Shown here in pieces: positions 51,501 through 59,489 of a stretch of DNA of 64,000 nt; position 1 is the first letter of the stretch, and each line of letters starts with the position of its first letter. This stretch comes from Candidatus Iainarchaeum sp. (GTDB lineage: Archaea; Iainarchaeota; Iainarchaeia; Iainarchaeales; JAGVWC01). Made by a program: the position numbers and the translations under genes. The notes beneath the pieces were generated by a model that had not been told where the DNA came from, searched no databases, and saw only the letters and a list, made by a program, of their open reading frames with translations. The stretch lies in the NCBI GenBank assembly GCA_018304465.1, contig JAGVWC010000010.1:243473-307472 (forward strand). Direction: 5' to 3'.

Positions 51501-53440
51501 TCGATAACCCGGATCTTGCATATCTTGCCGGGCTTGCACTCGGAGATGGAAACTTCATCGAGGATCCCAAACGAGGTATGATTCGAATCGCTTGCGCCGA
51601 TCCCGAACTCTTGAATGAAGCAACCCGAATAATTCAAACCCAATTCGGCATTGAACCAGAACGTTTTGATGATGGAGAACGCGTACCGGGTATACGCGTC
51701 AATTACAAAGCTATTGCCGAACTCCTAAAAGCCTTCGGTTTACACCCGAAAAAAACCCAAAACCAAATTTCGCACTTGGCAACCGAGATGTCGAATCCGA
51801 TTCTTGCTCGGTTATTGCAAGGCCTTTTCGATACAGACGGATATGTTGCAACACACAAGAATGGCTCACCTTCGGTTGGAATCAGTTCAGTAAGCCCCCT
51901 TCTTGCACAAACCCTACAACTCGCACTGCTAAAATTCGGAATTATCTCAAGGAAACGGGTTCGGAAAATTGCTGGAAAGACCTCAGTTGGAAAAACCATC
52001 CACGTAACAAGTCGCAACGATGCACATGTAATCGAAATCACAGACAGACACAACTTAGCCCTCTTTAGTCAGCAAATCGGGTTCGCGCTTTCCAGAAAAC
52101 AAGAAGCACTGGAGAAAGTCATCGCAGGAATCTCTTGTTCCAACACGAACATCGATGTAATACCAGAGATCCACAACCAATTGAAAGAGCTCAACTTGGA
52201 CTGGGAGTATACGCATCAAAAGAGAAGAATTTCGACCGCACGACTGCAACAACTCACTCAAAACCTTCCTAACGACCATTTCCTAAAAAAACTGGGTTGC
52301 GCCAATATTTTCTGGGATCAAATCAAAACGAAAGAACCGTTCAAACCAGAATACCAATACGTTTACGACTTCAGCGTGAAAGAACATCACAATTTCATTG
52401 CCAACGGATTTTTCGTCCACAACACCGCGACCGCGGTAAAAGACGATTTCGGAGAAGGCGGATGGACCCTAAAAGCCGGAGCCCTCGTACTCGCCAACGG
52501 CGGAATGGCCATGATCGACGAATTCGACAAAATGGACCCCGAAGACCGGTCCGCCATGCACGAAGCCATGGAACAAGGAATGATTTCGGTTGCCAAAGCC
52601 GGAATCGTCACGCGCCTCAAAACCGAAACCACGATTCTTGCCGCCGCCAACCCGAAATTCTCACGGTTTGACCAATTCAAAAACTTCTTCGAACAAATCG
52701 ATTTGCCACCCACGTTGATTTCCCGTTTCGACTTGTTTTTCATGATCCGCGACGTACTGGACCGAAAACGCGACGAAGAAATCTCCGCGCACATCCTCAA
52801 AATCCACCAAACCGGCGCCATCATGCGCCAGCACAAGGTTTCACGCGATCATTTGAAAGCCGAAGACCTCGCCGACCAAAAAGCCATTACCCCCATCATC
52901 GACAACAACATGCTCAAAAAATACATCGCGTTCGCGCGACAACAAGTATTTCCCGTGCTCACCAAAGAAGCCATCAAATCCATTTCCGAATACTACGTGA
53001 ACCTGCGCGAACAAGGAAAAAAAGAAGGCACGTACTCGGCCACGCACCGACAACTCGAAGGACTCGTACGATTATCCGAAGCCAGCGCGCGCATCCGCTT
53101 GTCCGACACCGTCGAAGAAATCGACGCGGCCCGCGCGATTCGCCTGCTTCGAACCTCGCTCCAAGAACTCGTCACGGACAAAGAAACCGGACGCATCGAC
53201 ATCGATTTGCTCACCACCGGACAATCCACCAACCAAACCCAACAATTAAAAACGATTTTAAACATCGTGAAATCGCTTTCGCAAGAACACGACAAAGTAC
53301 TCGTGGACCAGGTACTCGAAGAAGCGGGCCAAGCCGGAATCGACAAGGAAAAAGGCCGCGACCTGATTTCCAAACTCAAACGCAGCGGCGAACTATACGA
53401 ACCCAGCCACGGCGTACTAAAACCCGTGCAACGGGAATAA
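48533..53440 (+). CDS. mcm: MCM replicative helicase precursor with two inteins
   Basis: The precursor is 1635 residues; removing both inteins leaves about 731, normal for archaeal MCM plus a short N-terminal extension. Host motifs: zinc ribbon CRRC...CECKH near residue 185, Walker A GDPGTAKSQ (rejoined across intein 1), GKTSTGAGLTATAVKDDF (rejoined across intein 2), Walker B MIDEFDKM, arginine finger SRFDLFF, and a C-terminal winged helix (DQVLEEAGQAGIDKEKGRDLISKL). MCM forms the hexameric fork helicase. Transcribed alone; the HAD gene follows 48 nt later. A short leader is likely. Confidence 0.95.
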   Translation: MSTPEKKIASGQKPKIFRENVGKGNAMEDEFELDIGQLEAESDESPYMAKFKSFFENSYLKDIEKLANQWPHHKSLEIDFKDLEHFDFETADELLEHPDVLLEAAEMAVQSINIPAFDVKDFKPHVRFYNLPKDRVPYLRNIGSEHLGKLTTVEGLVRQVTDVLPKLKIAAWQCRRCANVYKKEQETDKITQPMMCECKHREFVLLPEQSVFMDSQKILVQEPLELLKGSEQATNFEVIVTDDLVNKILPGDRTKITGIVRLKTPKEKGLIFQRFMDALHLEETAKEFDEVESSPEEIEAVRQLAKTPKIYDILIQSIAPNIYGHNDLKEAIALQLFGGITKLLPNESKVRGNIHVLLVGDPGCLVGDERVALGNGAIERIEKLGTEHLQEISTQVLTGEGQAKRDWATAFHYYANQPVMEIITESGKSIKGTLNHPLLCVSKENGKPKRDWKRLDEFQIGDKVAVVTHIPCTIKRYIPTDFTQRPKTLGPKFKGKLPAKVTPELAGLFGYIVGDGWVTQYKTGFVVNDQEKDLLPKLLNASQRLFGIKPIPHIRTLLERKMPLYYSEINSKDIAQNLKFLAEKRVPELVMRSGNKVAAEFLKWLFEADGCCFCKGRGRRAIALKAKNIELLRDVQMLLLRFSIHSRITSNALQIRRGKDIQKYVQHIGFASAKKRAKLKQLAKEAKSFARFNSQRSEKIVKIIHHPVEDVFDIEVPAGHRFIANGVISHNTAKSQLLQSVHKIAPKAVYVTGKTSTGAGLCIAPDSLILNDNGFKSVQEFVESNFNETSAKEEIPNAWSNDFLGVAHSLSNTLDFVEAPVEKIWRIKPPEKMFKITTRTGRSLSLTPATSLIRIKNGKIEWISASELQTGDYVATPRNLPEGNVKKIPTIQILASTPNIKTGDPLAVWIKEITDRLIPKYGSLQAIAKKIGKSRNTLYAVRNPKFFHGWELKTVIALATEAGYTESEISEKITTLFISHGKNFRIPRHIDNPDLAYLAGLALGDGNFIEDPKRGMIRIACADPELLNEATRIIQTQFGIEPERFDDGERVPGIRVNYKAIAELLKAFGLHPKKTQNQISHLATEMSNPILARLLQGLFDTDGYVATHKNGSPSVGISSVSPLLAQTLQLALLKFGIISRKRVRKIAGKTSVGKTIHVTSRNDAHVIEITDRHNLALFSQQIGFALSRKQEALEKVIAGISCSNTNIDVIPEIHNQLKELNLDWEYTHQKRRISTARLQQLTQNLPNDHFLKKLGCANIFWDQIKTKEPFKPEYQYVYDFSVKEHHNFIANGFFVHNTATAVKDDFGEGGWTLKAGALVLANGGMAMIDEFDKMDPEDRSAMHEAMEQGMISVAKAGIVTRLKTETTILAAANPKFSRFDQFKNFFEQIDLPPTLISRFDLFFMIRDVLDRKRDEEISAHILKIHQTGAIMRQHKVSRDHLKAEDLADQKAITPIIDNNMLKKYIAFARQQVFPVLTKEAIKSISEYYVNLREQGKKEGTYSATHRQLEGLVRLSEASARIRLSDTVEEIDAARAIRLLRTSLQELVTDKETGRIDIDLLTTGQSTNQTQQLKTILNIVKSLSQEHDKVLVDQVLEEAGQAGIDKEKGRDLISKLKRSGELYEPSHGVLKPVQRE
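49622..50725 (+). mobile_element. MCM intein 1, in the Walker A loop
   Basis: This 368-residue intein spans Cys364 to Asn731. Block A is CLVGDERVALGNG; the two LAGLIDADG helices are AGLFGYIVGDGWVT and LKWLFEADGCCFC; the splice end is GHRFIANGVISHN, followed by Thr+1. Insertion separates GDPG from TAKSQ of Walker A, a site also used by inteins in other replication ATPases. It lacks the extra HTH domain of the other two inteins. All splicing residues are intact. Confidence 0.93.
50816..52423 (+). mobile_element. MCM intein 2, 30 residues after intein 1
   Basis: This 536-residue intein spans Cys762 to Asn1297. Block A is CIAPDSLILNDNG, with a first part reading SLTPATSLIRI (block B). It contains an HTH module (LQAIAKKIGKSRNTLYAVR) before the LAGLIDADG helices LAYLAGLALGDGNF and LLQGLFDTDGYVA. 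The splice end is HHNFIANGFFVHN followed by Thr+1. Codon use is slightly more AT-rich than the host, consistent with later arrival than intein 1. Insertion lies between GAGL and TATAVKDDF, next to the presensor-1 region. Confidence 0.93.
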
Positions 53441-53488
53441 CGACTGCACCAAAAACCCATTAAACCGTTTTGACCCAAACAAATAATC

Positions 53489-54106
53489 ATGATCAAAGTC
53501 ATCTTGTTTGATTTTGGAGGCGTATACCTCAAAGGCAGCGCGGCCAACTTCGTGAAACGATCCTGCAAAGCCCTCGGAATCCACACACCAAAAGAATTAC
53601 CAGTCGACTATGTCACGTTTCACTCCGGACTGAACCTGGGCGAAATGACCACCGAAGCATTCGTCCAACACTATTTCAACAGACCCATGACCCCGAACCA
53701 AACCAAAAAAATCGTTGACATTTGGGCCAGCACGTGGAAAGCCAACCCACACATGCAAAAACTCGCCCACCAACTGAAAAAACAGTATCGCTTGGGCGTA
53801 CTCTCCAATTCCGATTTGCTTAACACCCAAAATTACCATAAAGCAGGAGCCTACGATCCCTTCGAACAATTGATTCTGTCACACGAACTTGGAATCCTAA
53901 AACCGGACCCCAAAATTTATCGGATCGCAATTCGAAAATTCAACGTAAAACCATCGGAAATATTATTCATTGACGATCAAGAACGCTGCCTTGTCACCGC
54001 CCGAAAACTCGGAATGAAAACCCTACGTTTCACTTCTTTTTCAGGGTTCAAAAAAGACCTGCGAACACACGGGATTTGGCCTACCAAAAAAATTGCCGGC
54101 AAATAG
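53489..54106 (+). CDS. HAD-superfamily phosphatase (HAD-IA type)
   Basis: The product is 205 residues: motif I LFDFGGVYLKG (DxG variant with Gly in place of the second Asp), motif II VLSNSD, Lys in LGILKPDPKIY, and motif IV FIDDQERCL. This resembles the YihX/epoxide-hydrolase N-terminal type of HAD phosphatases. The missing second Asp of DxD is seen in many of these. It converges on and overlaps a small secreted-protein gene by 66 nt. Substrate unknown. Confidence 0.75.
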   Translation: MIKVILFDFGGVYLKGSAANFVKRSCKALGIHTPKELPVDYVTFHSGLNLGEMTTEAFVQHYFNRPMTPNQTKKIVDIWASTWKANPHMQKLAHQLKKQYRLGVLSNSDLLNTQNYHKAGAYDPFEQLILSHELGILKPDPKIYRIAIRKFNVKPSEILFIDDQERCLVTARKLGMKTLRFTSFSGFKKDLRTHGIWPTKKIAGK

Positions 54107-54358
54107 CATTGGCTCCGAAAAAACCGCCTTTTTTTCGTCATTGCCGTTTGGAATCAACGAAAACGAATATTGCAACCCCGCCGGGTGAGGCGAGTTTTGA
54201 TCGGGAATCAAGGGATGGCAAACAGGAGGCAATGAAACCGATGCGACCGAATCCCAATCGGTCACCACAGGGCCCACGGGAGCGGTATTGGATAAAACCA
54301 ACACCAAGAGCACACCCAGTAAGAAACTCACGAAAAACGAAACTGTTTGTTCCAACAT
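54041..54358 (-). CDS. Small signal-anchored secreted protein
   Basis: The product is 105 residues from ATG 54358, preceded by GGAGGGATC with GGAGG about 8 nt before the start; the longer track ORF (54457) lacks such a signal. Residues about 5-24 form a hydrophobic signal anchor (VSFFVSFLLGVLLVLVLS). The rest is Pro/Ser/Asn-rich with two cysteines. The 3' end overlaps the HAD gene antisense. No family known; the strong SD makes it a real gene rather than a shadow. Confidence 0.6.
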   Translation of the reverse strand: MLEQTVSFFVSFLLGVLLVLVLSNTAPVGPVVTDWDSVASVSLPPVCHPLIPDQNSPHPAGLQYSFSLIPNGNDEKKAVFSEPMLFAGNFFGRPNPVCSQVFFEP

Positions 54359-54489
54359 TTTTGATCCCTCCGCGGAACAACCAACGAAAGGAACGCTATA
54401 ATCATTTGGACGCACCCCCGTCATTGCCGGTAAAAACGGGTTTTTTTGGCCGAACAAAATAAATAAACAAAACCCCCATACCAGTAATC

Positions 54490-55335
54490 ATGAACCAAAA
54501 ACTGCTTTCCCAATTCATTGTTATCTTTCTGGTGACCAATCTCTTGGGTTTGCTCGTGGCCAGCACGTTTATCCGCGAAAACATTTCGGTTCCTATCGTG
54601 AATCCCGACCGCGAAAGCTACGAAAACCCCCTCGGATTGTTCCTGTACATTCTGATTTCAACCGCAGTATTGCTTGCCGTAATCAAACTCTTGCCCAAAC
54701 GCACGTTTCTTTTGTTCAAAATCCTCGAAGGATTCGCAATTTTTTTCATGATCCCCATCGTACTCTGGGCGGTATTGTCGCTTTTTTTCAAACCCCAAGA
54801 ATTCGAACTGGCACTCCAACCTCTCGCGTTACTCGTCGTGATTTTGCGCAACACCCTTCCCGAACACCTGTTGCTTCGAAACATCATCACGTTGTTTTTA
54901 GCCGCGGGCATCGGCGTGTTCATCGGAACCGGAATCGGAACGATTCCCATCATCGCGTTTTTGGTGGCCATGAGCGTTTACGATTACATCGCGGTCTTCA
55001 AAACCAAACACATGATGACATTGGCCAAAGCCGTTACCGAAAAAAACCTCTCGTTCACCTTTGGCATGCCGACCCCCGAACACCAATTCGAACTCGGCAC
55101 CGGCGACCTCGTGATCCCACTCGCGTTTGCGGTATCGGTGTTAAACGAATACGTGGTGCAACTCGGATCCCCGCATTATTGGATCGCGCCGCTCGTGATA
55201 TTGCTGTTTTCATTTATCGGACTCGTCATTACGTTATGGCAAAGCAGTCAAAAAATCGGACACGCATTACCCGCCTTGCCGCTACAATCCGTTCTGATGA
55301 TTCTTGCCTACGCGGGGCTACGACTGTTCCTGTAA
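54490..55335 (+). CDS. Presenilin/signal-peptide-peptidase homologue (GxGD aspartyl protease)
   Basis: This intramembrane protease has about nine hydrophobic segments. Catalytic residues are visible: MSVYDYIAVF (Asp about 165, YD motif), LGTGDLVIP (Asp about 206, GxGD) and the PAL-type motif PALPLQ near 261. At 281 residues it is typical for archaeal presenilin homologues. It would cleave membrane helices, for example remnant signal peptides. Just upstream on the opposite strand is a small signal-anchored protein, a possible substrate by proximity only. Confidence 0.85.
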   Translation: MNQKLLSQFIVIFLVTNLLGLLVASTFIRENISVPIVNPDRESYENPLGLFLYILISTAVLLAVIKLLPKRTFLLFKILEGFAIFFMIPIVLWAVLSLFFKPQEFELALQPLALLVVILRNTLPEHLLLRNIITLFLAAGIGVFIGTGIGTIPIIAFLVAMSVYDYIAVFKTKHMMTLAKAVTEKNLSFTFGMPTPEHQFELGTGDLVIPLAFAVSVLNEYVVQLGSPHYWIAPLVILLFSFIGLVITLWQSSQKIGHALPALPLQSVLMILAYAGLRLFL

Positions 55336-55355
55336 AAAAAAAAGAAAAAAAATCG

Positions 55356-55762
55356 TCACGAGGTAACGGTGATTTTTCCGAACATCTTGACACCCAAATG
55401 CTCGTGATACGACCATTCGCCCGCGTCGTTAAACATAAACGAGTAACGTTCGCCTTTGGCAAGACCCCGGCACGCATCGAAAATGGTCAGCGCCTCCGGT
55501 GAACCGCATTTTTCGATACCCGAACCCGGATACTCGGTGTGCGTCGGATGACGCGCGGTCGCGGGCCAATTGGGCGTATCCGTTTCGTTTACCCACGTCA
55601 CGGTTCCGCCGATTGGAATCGACACGTTTTGCGGTTCATATCCTTGCGCCGTGATTCGAACCGTGACATTGGCGGTAGGCGGATTTTGCCCCGGATTATT
55701 GGGCGGATTGGAATCCGGCGAACGGCAAGCCCCAAAAGCGAAAAACGAATCGTGTTGTTCAT
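55356..55762 (-). pseudogene. Cupredoxin with apparent frameshift between signal peptide and copper domain
   Basis: The domain is a plastocyanin-type copper fold: VTVRITAQGYEPQNVSIPIGGTVTWVN, then copper ligands His (ARHPTH), Cys (IFDAC), His (SYHEH) and Met (GVKM). The best start, ATG 55762, has GGAGG five nt upstream and opens a signal-like MNNTIRFSLLGLAV, but it is in another frame from the copper domain, and no start codon lies in the domain frame nearby. One extra T in the TTTTT run near the start would join them. Sequencing error, a true frameshift or recoding are all possible. Otherwise it is an exported electron carrier. Confidence 0.6.
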
Positions 55763-56002
55763 TGCATCCTCCATAAAACAGTAAGTTAGTTATGAAAAGA
55801 AACGATACATTATAAATCAATTGTATCGCTTTTTCAAAAAAATTTGAATTGATGACCGGAGGAAAAACAACCCGTCTTGGCAAAAAAAATAAATAGCGGA
55901 ACACCGTGAATTAGTCATGAAACCAGTCCGACACAAAAGCTTGCGCCGCTTCATCGCAATCAAAAAATAAGCAAAGGACTCGAGATCGCCGCCGCAACCA
56001 GC

Positions 56003-56650
56003 ATGAGCCTTGGCCTTGTTGCCGCCGCTTCGCAACGGTGGGCCAGTGCAGCCCTAGCTAACGTTGCGGCCATGGCGATGCTTTCAAGCGCAGGCGCCGT
56101 GAACAAAAAACTCTATACGAAAGCCATCGGCAGACCGGCATTGGCCAAAGAAATGCTCAAAAAATCCACAAGCAAATCTCAAAAAATATTTTTTCAAGTC
56201 CTTTCGTCGTTTGGACGCATTGCACCCCCCTATCGCGCCGAAGCCGCCGTCATGATCAACGAACTGCTTCGCATCGGAATACCCAACGCAAAACGCTCCA
56301 ACGTCGATTACGCCGAGCTTTACCGCGCGCTTTTTCGCGGACGAATGCAAAGCGTTACCCGAGACAAAAACACGCAAGAAGTCGGAGAAACCGTGTTAAA
56401 GGAACTCGCATACGATCGCCCGCTCTCCCACTATTTTCCTGTTTTTTTGGGCAAACTTCCGGACATGATCGAACAACTGGCCAAAGACCCGAAAACGGAA
56501 AACCGCGCGATCGGATTAGAAATCTCCGTGAACGGCACCAAAACGAACAAAATTACAATCTTAAAATTTCAAAACCACTGGCGCGTCGTACGCGTTGACT
56601 GGCCGGCACGGGAACAAAAAGCGGACTCGCACCCGGCAAAGAAAAGCTGA
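56003..56650 (+). CDS. Hypothetical protein with hydrophobic N-terminus
   Basis: The product is 215 residues. The first 35 are Ala-rich and hydrophobic (LVAAASQRWASAALANVAAMAML) and may insert in the membrane. The rest is a mixed alpha/beta domain with no recognised motif (YAELYRALFRGRMQSVTRDKNTQ). The open frame extends upstream without ATG, so ATG 56003 is the first usable start and lacks a clear SD. It converges on the VTT/DedA gene. Function unknown. Confidence 0.5.
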   Translation: MSLGLVAAASQRWASAALANVAAMAMLSSAGAVNKKLYTKAIGRPALAKEMLKKSTSKSQKIFFQVLSSFGRIAPPYRAEAAVMINELLRIGIPNAKRSNVDYAELYRALFRGRMQSVTRDKNTQEVGETVLKELAYDRPLSHYFPVFLGKLPDMIEQLAKDPKTENRAIGLEISVNGTKTNKITILKFQNHWRVVRVDWPAREQKADSHPAKKS

Positions 56651-56662
56651 CGGATCGGCGGT

Positions 56663-57244
56663 TCATCCGACAAAAATCTTTTTCAGCAATTCCAAACCGT
56701 AATACCCCGCAAGCGCGATCAAAACGTCGCGAATGATTTTTCCAACCAGCGTCGCGGCAAAAAACTTTTTGGCGTCCATGCGAAGGACGCCGGCCGCAAG
56801 CCCGAACACGTCAAACGGCAGCGGCGACAACGCCCCCAAAAAAACAATCCAGTTCCCGTGTTTTTTAATCTGGGACTCGATTTTAAGCAACAGCTTCTGA
56901 TTTAAGGCATCCGAAAATTTTCTCACGCCGCGTTGACCCAGATAACCAACGAAAAAACTCGACATCTCACCGATCGCCGCGCCAATGCCGCCGGCGATTC
57001 CCATCAAAATCGCAAACCCGACCCCGAGGTTGTACTGCGCGGCAAACGCTCCCGAACCAAACACGAGCAACACGACCGGGGCCGGCAAAAAAATCGTGGC
57101 GTTTCCGATGATCGAAACCACCATCACCACGCCAAACGCCAGCACATACCCGAATACGCCGTGCTCTAACACCAGCGAATGAATCAAAAAAAGCGCGTCC
57201 GAAACCAGTTTCTCGGAAAACGCCCGCAAATCATCCAAAACCAT
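56663..57244 (-). CDS. VTT/DedA-family membrane protein
   Basis: The product is 193 residues with four to five hydrophobic segments. Family motifs: GEMSSFFVGYLGQRG near the middle (the E...GYxxG re-entrant loop), then GNWIVFLGALSPLPFDVFGLAAGVLRM (the R/P-containing loop), and KIIRDVLIALAGYYG. DedA/VTT proteins act as lipid scramblases or transporters, with undecaprenyl or polyprenyl phosphate recycling a proposed role. Divergent from aIF2-beta. Confidence 0.75.
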   Translation of the reverse strand: MVLDDLRAFSEKLVSDALFLIHSLVLEHGVFGYVLAFGVVMVVSIIGNATIFLPAPVVLLVFGSGAFAAQYNLGVGFAILMGIAGGIGAAIGEMSSFFVGYLGQRGVRKFSDALNQKLLLKIESQIKKHGNWIVFLGALSPLPFDVFGLAAGVLRMDAKKFFAATLVGKIIRDVLIALAGYYGLELLKKIFVG

Positions 57245-57306
57245 TCAGTATCGTATAACCCAAAAACGAACCCCTTAAAAAAACTAAGCCGAGGCAATTC
57301 TAGTAT

Positions 57307-57711
57307 ATGGAATACGAAAGAATGCTTGATCGGGTGTATATGTCGCTTCCAAAAGAAGCCCTTACCAAGGAACGATTCGAAATTCCCCGCGTGGACTCGT
57401 TTGTGGAAGGAACCAAAACCATCATCCGAAACTTCTCGAATCTGGCCAAACTGGTCCGCCGAACCGACCGGGAAATCTACAAATTTTTCACCAAGGAATT
57501 CGCCGTTCCCGCGCAAATCAGCGGCGAACGACTGATCCTAAACGGAAAATTTTTCGGAAACCAAGTTCAAACCGCTTACGAAAGTTACGTGAAATCCTTC
57601 GTGCTTTGCCACGAATGCCACAAACCCGACACGCATTACGTGGACCAGTCCGGCGTACGCATCCTAAAATGCGAAGCCTGCGGCGCGATTTCGTCCGTCA
57701 AACACATTTGA
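57307..57711 (+). CDS. eif2b: Translation initiation factor aIF2 subunit beta
   Basis: This is the beta subunit of aIF2, the Met-tRNAi carrier. The 134 residues include a central domain with FEIPRVDSFVEGTKTIIRNF and FTKEFAVPAQISGERLILNGKF, and a C-terminal zinc ribbon CHECHKPDTHY...LKCEACG. Start ATG 57307 lies soon after an AT-rich promoter; the mRNA may be leaderless. aIF1A follows 60 nt later, linking two initiation factors. Confidence 0.93.
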   Translation: MEYERMLDRVYMSLPKEALTKERFEIPRVDSFVEGTKTIIRNFSNLAKLVRRTDREIYKFFTKEFAVPAQISGERLILNGKFFGNQVQTAYESYVKSFVLCHECHKPDTHYVDQSGVRILKCEACGAISSVKHI

Positions 57712-57771
57712 ACCAAACAACGAATTTAAAAAAACAAAACACAATCAAACTAACGAATAAAAGGTGAAACC

Positions 57772-58089
57772 ATCGTCAAAAAACCACGCGTACCGCAGCA
57801 AACGGAATTCAAAGTTCGGTTGCCGAACAGAAATGAAAACGAAATGTTCGCGTTAGCGATCCAACTCATGGGCGCAACCCAAATCAAAGCCCAGTGCGAA
57901 GACGGAAAAGAACGCATGTGCCGCATCAAAGGCACCATGAAGAAAAAAGTCTGGATCCGCGCCGGCGACGTACTCATCATCCGACTGTGGGACTGGCAAA
58001 AAGACCGCGCGGACATCATCTGGCGATACTTTGGAACCCAATCGGAACACCTCAAACGAAACGGATACCTCAACAACCTACCGGTTTAA
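57772..58089 (+). CDS. eif1a: Translation initiation factor aIF1A, apparent AUC start
   Basis: This is an OB-fold factor binding the A site of the small subunit. It has TEFKVRLPNRNENEMFALAIQLMG, RMCRIKGTMKKKVWIRAGDVLII, and ADIIWRYFGTQSEHLKRNGYL, typical aIF1A. The track start, TTG 57820, would delete the first conserved strand (EFKVRLP). Upstream in frame to the stop at 57751 there is no ATG, GTG or TTG. The only candidate with a ribosome site is ATC 57772, with AGGTG five nt upstream. I set the start there (105 residues). Confidence 0.85.
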   Translation: MVKKPRVPQQTEFKVRLPNRNENEMFALAIQLMGATQIKAQCEDGKERMCRIKGTMKKKVWIRAGDVLIIRLWDWQKDRADIIWRYFGTQSEHLKRNGYLNNLPV

Positions 58090-58126
58090 AGCAACAAATA
58101 AATAACTCTTTCTTCCATCAGCAGTA

Positions 58127-58690
58127 ATGCTTCAAAAAAAACCAGGTCCTTTTCACGGAAAAAAACCCAAGGCGTTAACAGGCCCCGCAAACAAAAAAAA
58201 ACGCGCGCAATACCGTTCTTTGCGCGGAGCAACCTACCCCAAATACCTTCAAAAAGCGTTTCCTTCAAGACCAGAACTATTCCGCGGAATGATAAACGCC
58301 AGGAAAAAAAGTAAACCCGCAGTCGAAGACTATTTTCTTCGAAGACTGTTTTCAAAAAAATTTCAACAGAACTGGAAATACAGTCAACCAGATTTTGCAG
58401 GCGTCGAGTATCTTCAACGAGTCAGAGGAATTCGAACAGAAACGAACATTCCAACTCTGATCAAATTTTCAAAAATGATTTCGGAAATGCTGGACGAATA
58501 TCGAAAAGTACAAGAACGACTGCATCAACTTACCAGCCATATCAAGCTCCCGGTAAAATACACCCAAGGCGAAGGCGCTTTGGTCCGCCACGCGTTTAAC
58601 AATTGTTTTTCCCGAATTTCCCTCCTAAAAGAATACCAATCCGTCGCAGAAAAGAGAATCAAACAACTGCGTGCCCCCGAGATATATTAA
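58127..58690 (+). CDS. Basic hypothetical protein
   Basis: The product is 187 residues, strongly basic at the N-terminus (KKPGPFHGKKPKALTGPANKKKRAQY) and then helical (MISEMLDEYRKVQERLHQLTSHIKL). It has no recognised domain. It lies 37 nt after aIF1A in a translation operon, so an RNA- or ribosome-related role is possible. The product could be compared with the protein at 59616, which has similar length and helical composition but no clear sequence match. Confidence 0.5.
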   Translation: MLQKKPGPFHGKKPKALTGPANKKKRAQYRSLRGATYPKYLQKAFPSRPELFRGMINARKKSKPAVEDYFLRRLFSKKFQQNWKYSQPDFAGVEYLQRVRGIRTETNIPTLIKFSKMISEMLDEYRKVQERLHQLTSHIKLPVKYTQGEGALVRHAFNNCFSRISLLKEYQSVAEKRIKQLRAPEIY

Positions 58691-58715
58691 AATCCCCTTC
58701 AGCCCTACATTTGTA

Positions 58716-59489
58716 ATGCCCAAAGACGAAACAGCGCCGGAATACGAACGATACAAGGATTTGTTCTCCGAAGAAAAAGAACACCGCACGTTCGCCAAAG
58801 TATTCGATTACAATACGATTCAAACCGTGCATCATTTGGCCAAAAAAGGATTCTTCGAACAACTCGAATTCGTGCTTTCAACCGGAAAAGAAGCCCACGT
58901 GTTCCGCGCCGTGGATCAAGCCGGACAATTTCGCGCCATCAAAATTTACAAAACCGACACCAGCAACTTCAAACACATGCAAGAATACATCGAAGGCGAC
59001 CGACGATTCCAAAACGTGCGCAAAGAAAAACACGCGTTGGTTCGCGCGTGGACTCAAAAAGAATACAAAAACCTCGATCTTGCGACCAGAGCGGGAATCC
59101 GGGTTCCGTTGCCCATCGCGTTTTCCGAGAACGTCTTGATCATGGAATTCATCGGGAAAAAAGGAATCCCCGCGCCGACCCTCAAAGACCAAGCCCCCAA
59201 AAACCCCGAAAAATTCCTCGACCAAGTGCTGGAAGCCGTGGCGGGACTCTACAACGCCGGACTCGTACACGCGGACTTGTCCGAATACAACATTTTGAAT
59301 CAAGACGACGAACCCGTTCTCATCGACATCGGCCAAGGCCTCTTAACGGGACACCCGCGCGCCAAAGAATTCTTCGACCGCGACATTTTGAACTTATCCA
59401 GGTATTTTTCAACCCAAGGCCTAAAAACAAACGCAAATACCATTCGAACCCAAATCAAGCAAAAAACCGAAAAAGGAAAAACGAAATGA
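58716..59489 (+). CDS. rio1: Serine/threonine protein kinase Rio1
   Basis: Rio1 is an atypical kinase/ATPase that acts in late small-subunit maturation. It has the N-lobe STGKEAHVFRAV with Lys in FRAIKIYK, the catalytic loop VHADLSEYNIL and the metal-binding LIDIGQG. I start at ATG 58716 (257 residues); the track GTG 58671 adds residues absent in the family. The Dim2-type KH protein is encoded downstream, as in other archaea; both act on the same pre-ribosome. The C-terminal tail is Lys-rich. Confidence 0.92.
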   Translation: MPKDETAPEYERYKDLFSEEKEHRTFAKVFDYNTIQTVHHLAKKGFFEQLEFVLSTGKEAHVFRAVDQAGQFRAIKIYKTDTSNFKHMQEYIEGDRRFQNVRKEKHALVRAWTQKEYKNLDLATRAGIRVPLPIAFSENVLIMEFIGKKGIPAPTLKDQAPKNPEKFLDQVLEAVAGLYNAGLVHADLSEYNILNQDDEPVLIDIGQGLLTGHPRAKEFFDRDILNLSRYFSTQGLKTNANTIRTQIKQKTEKGKTK

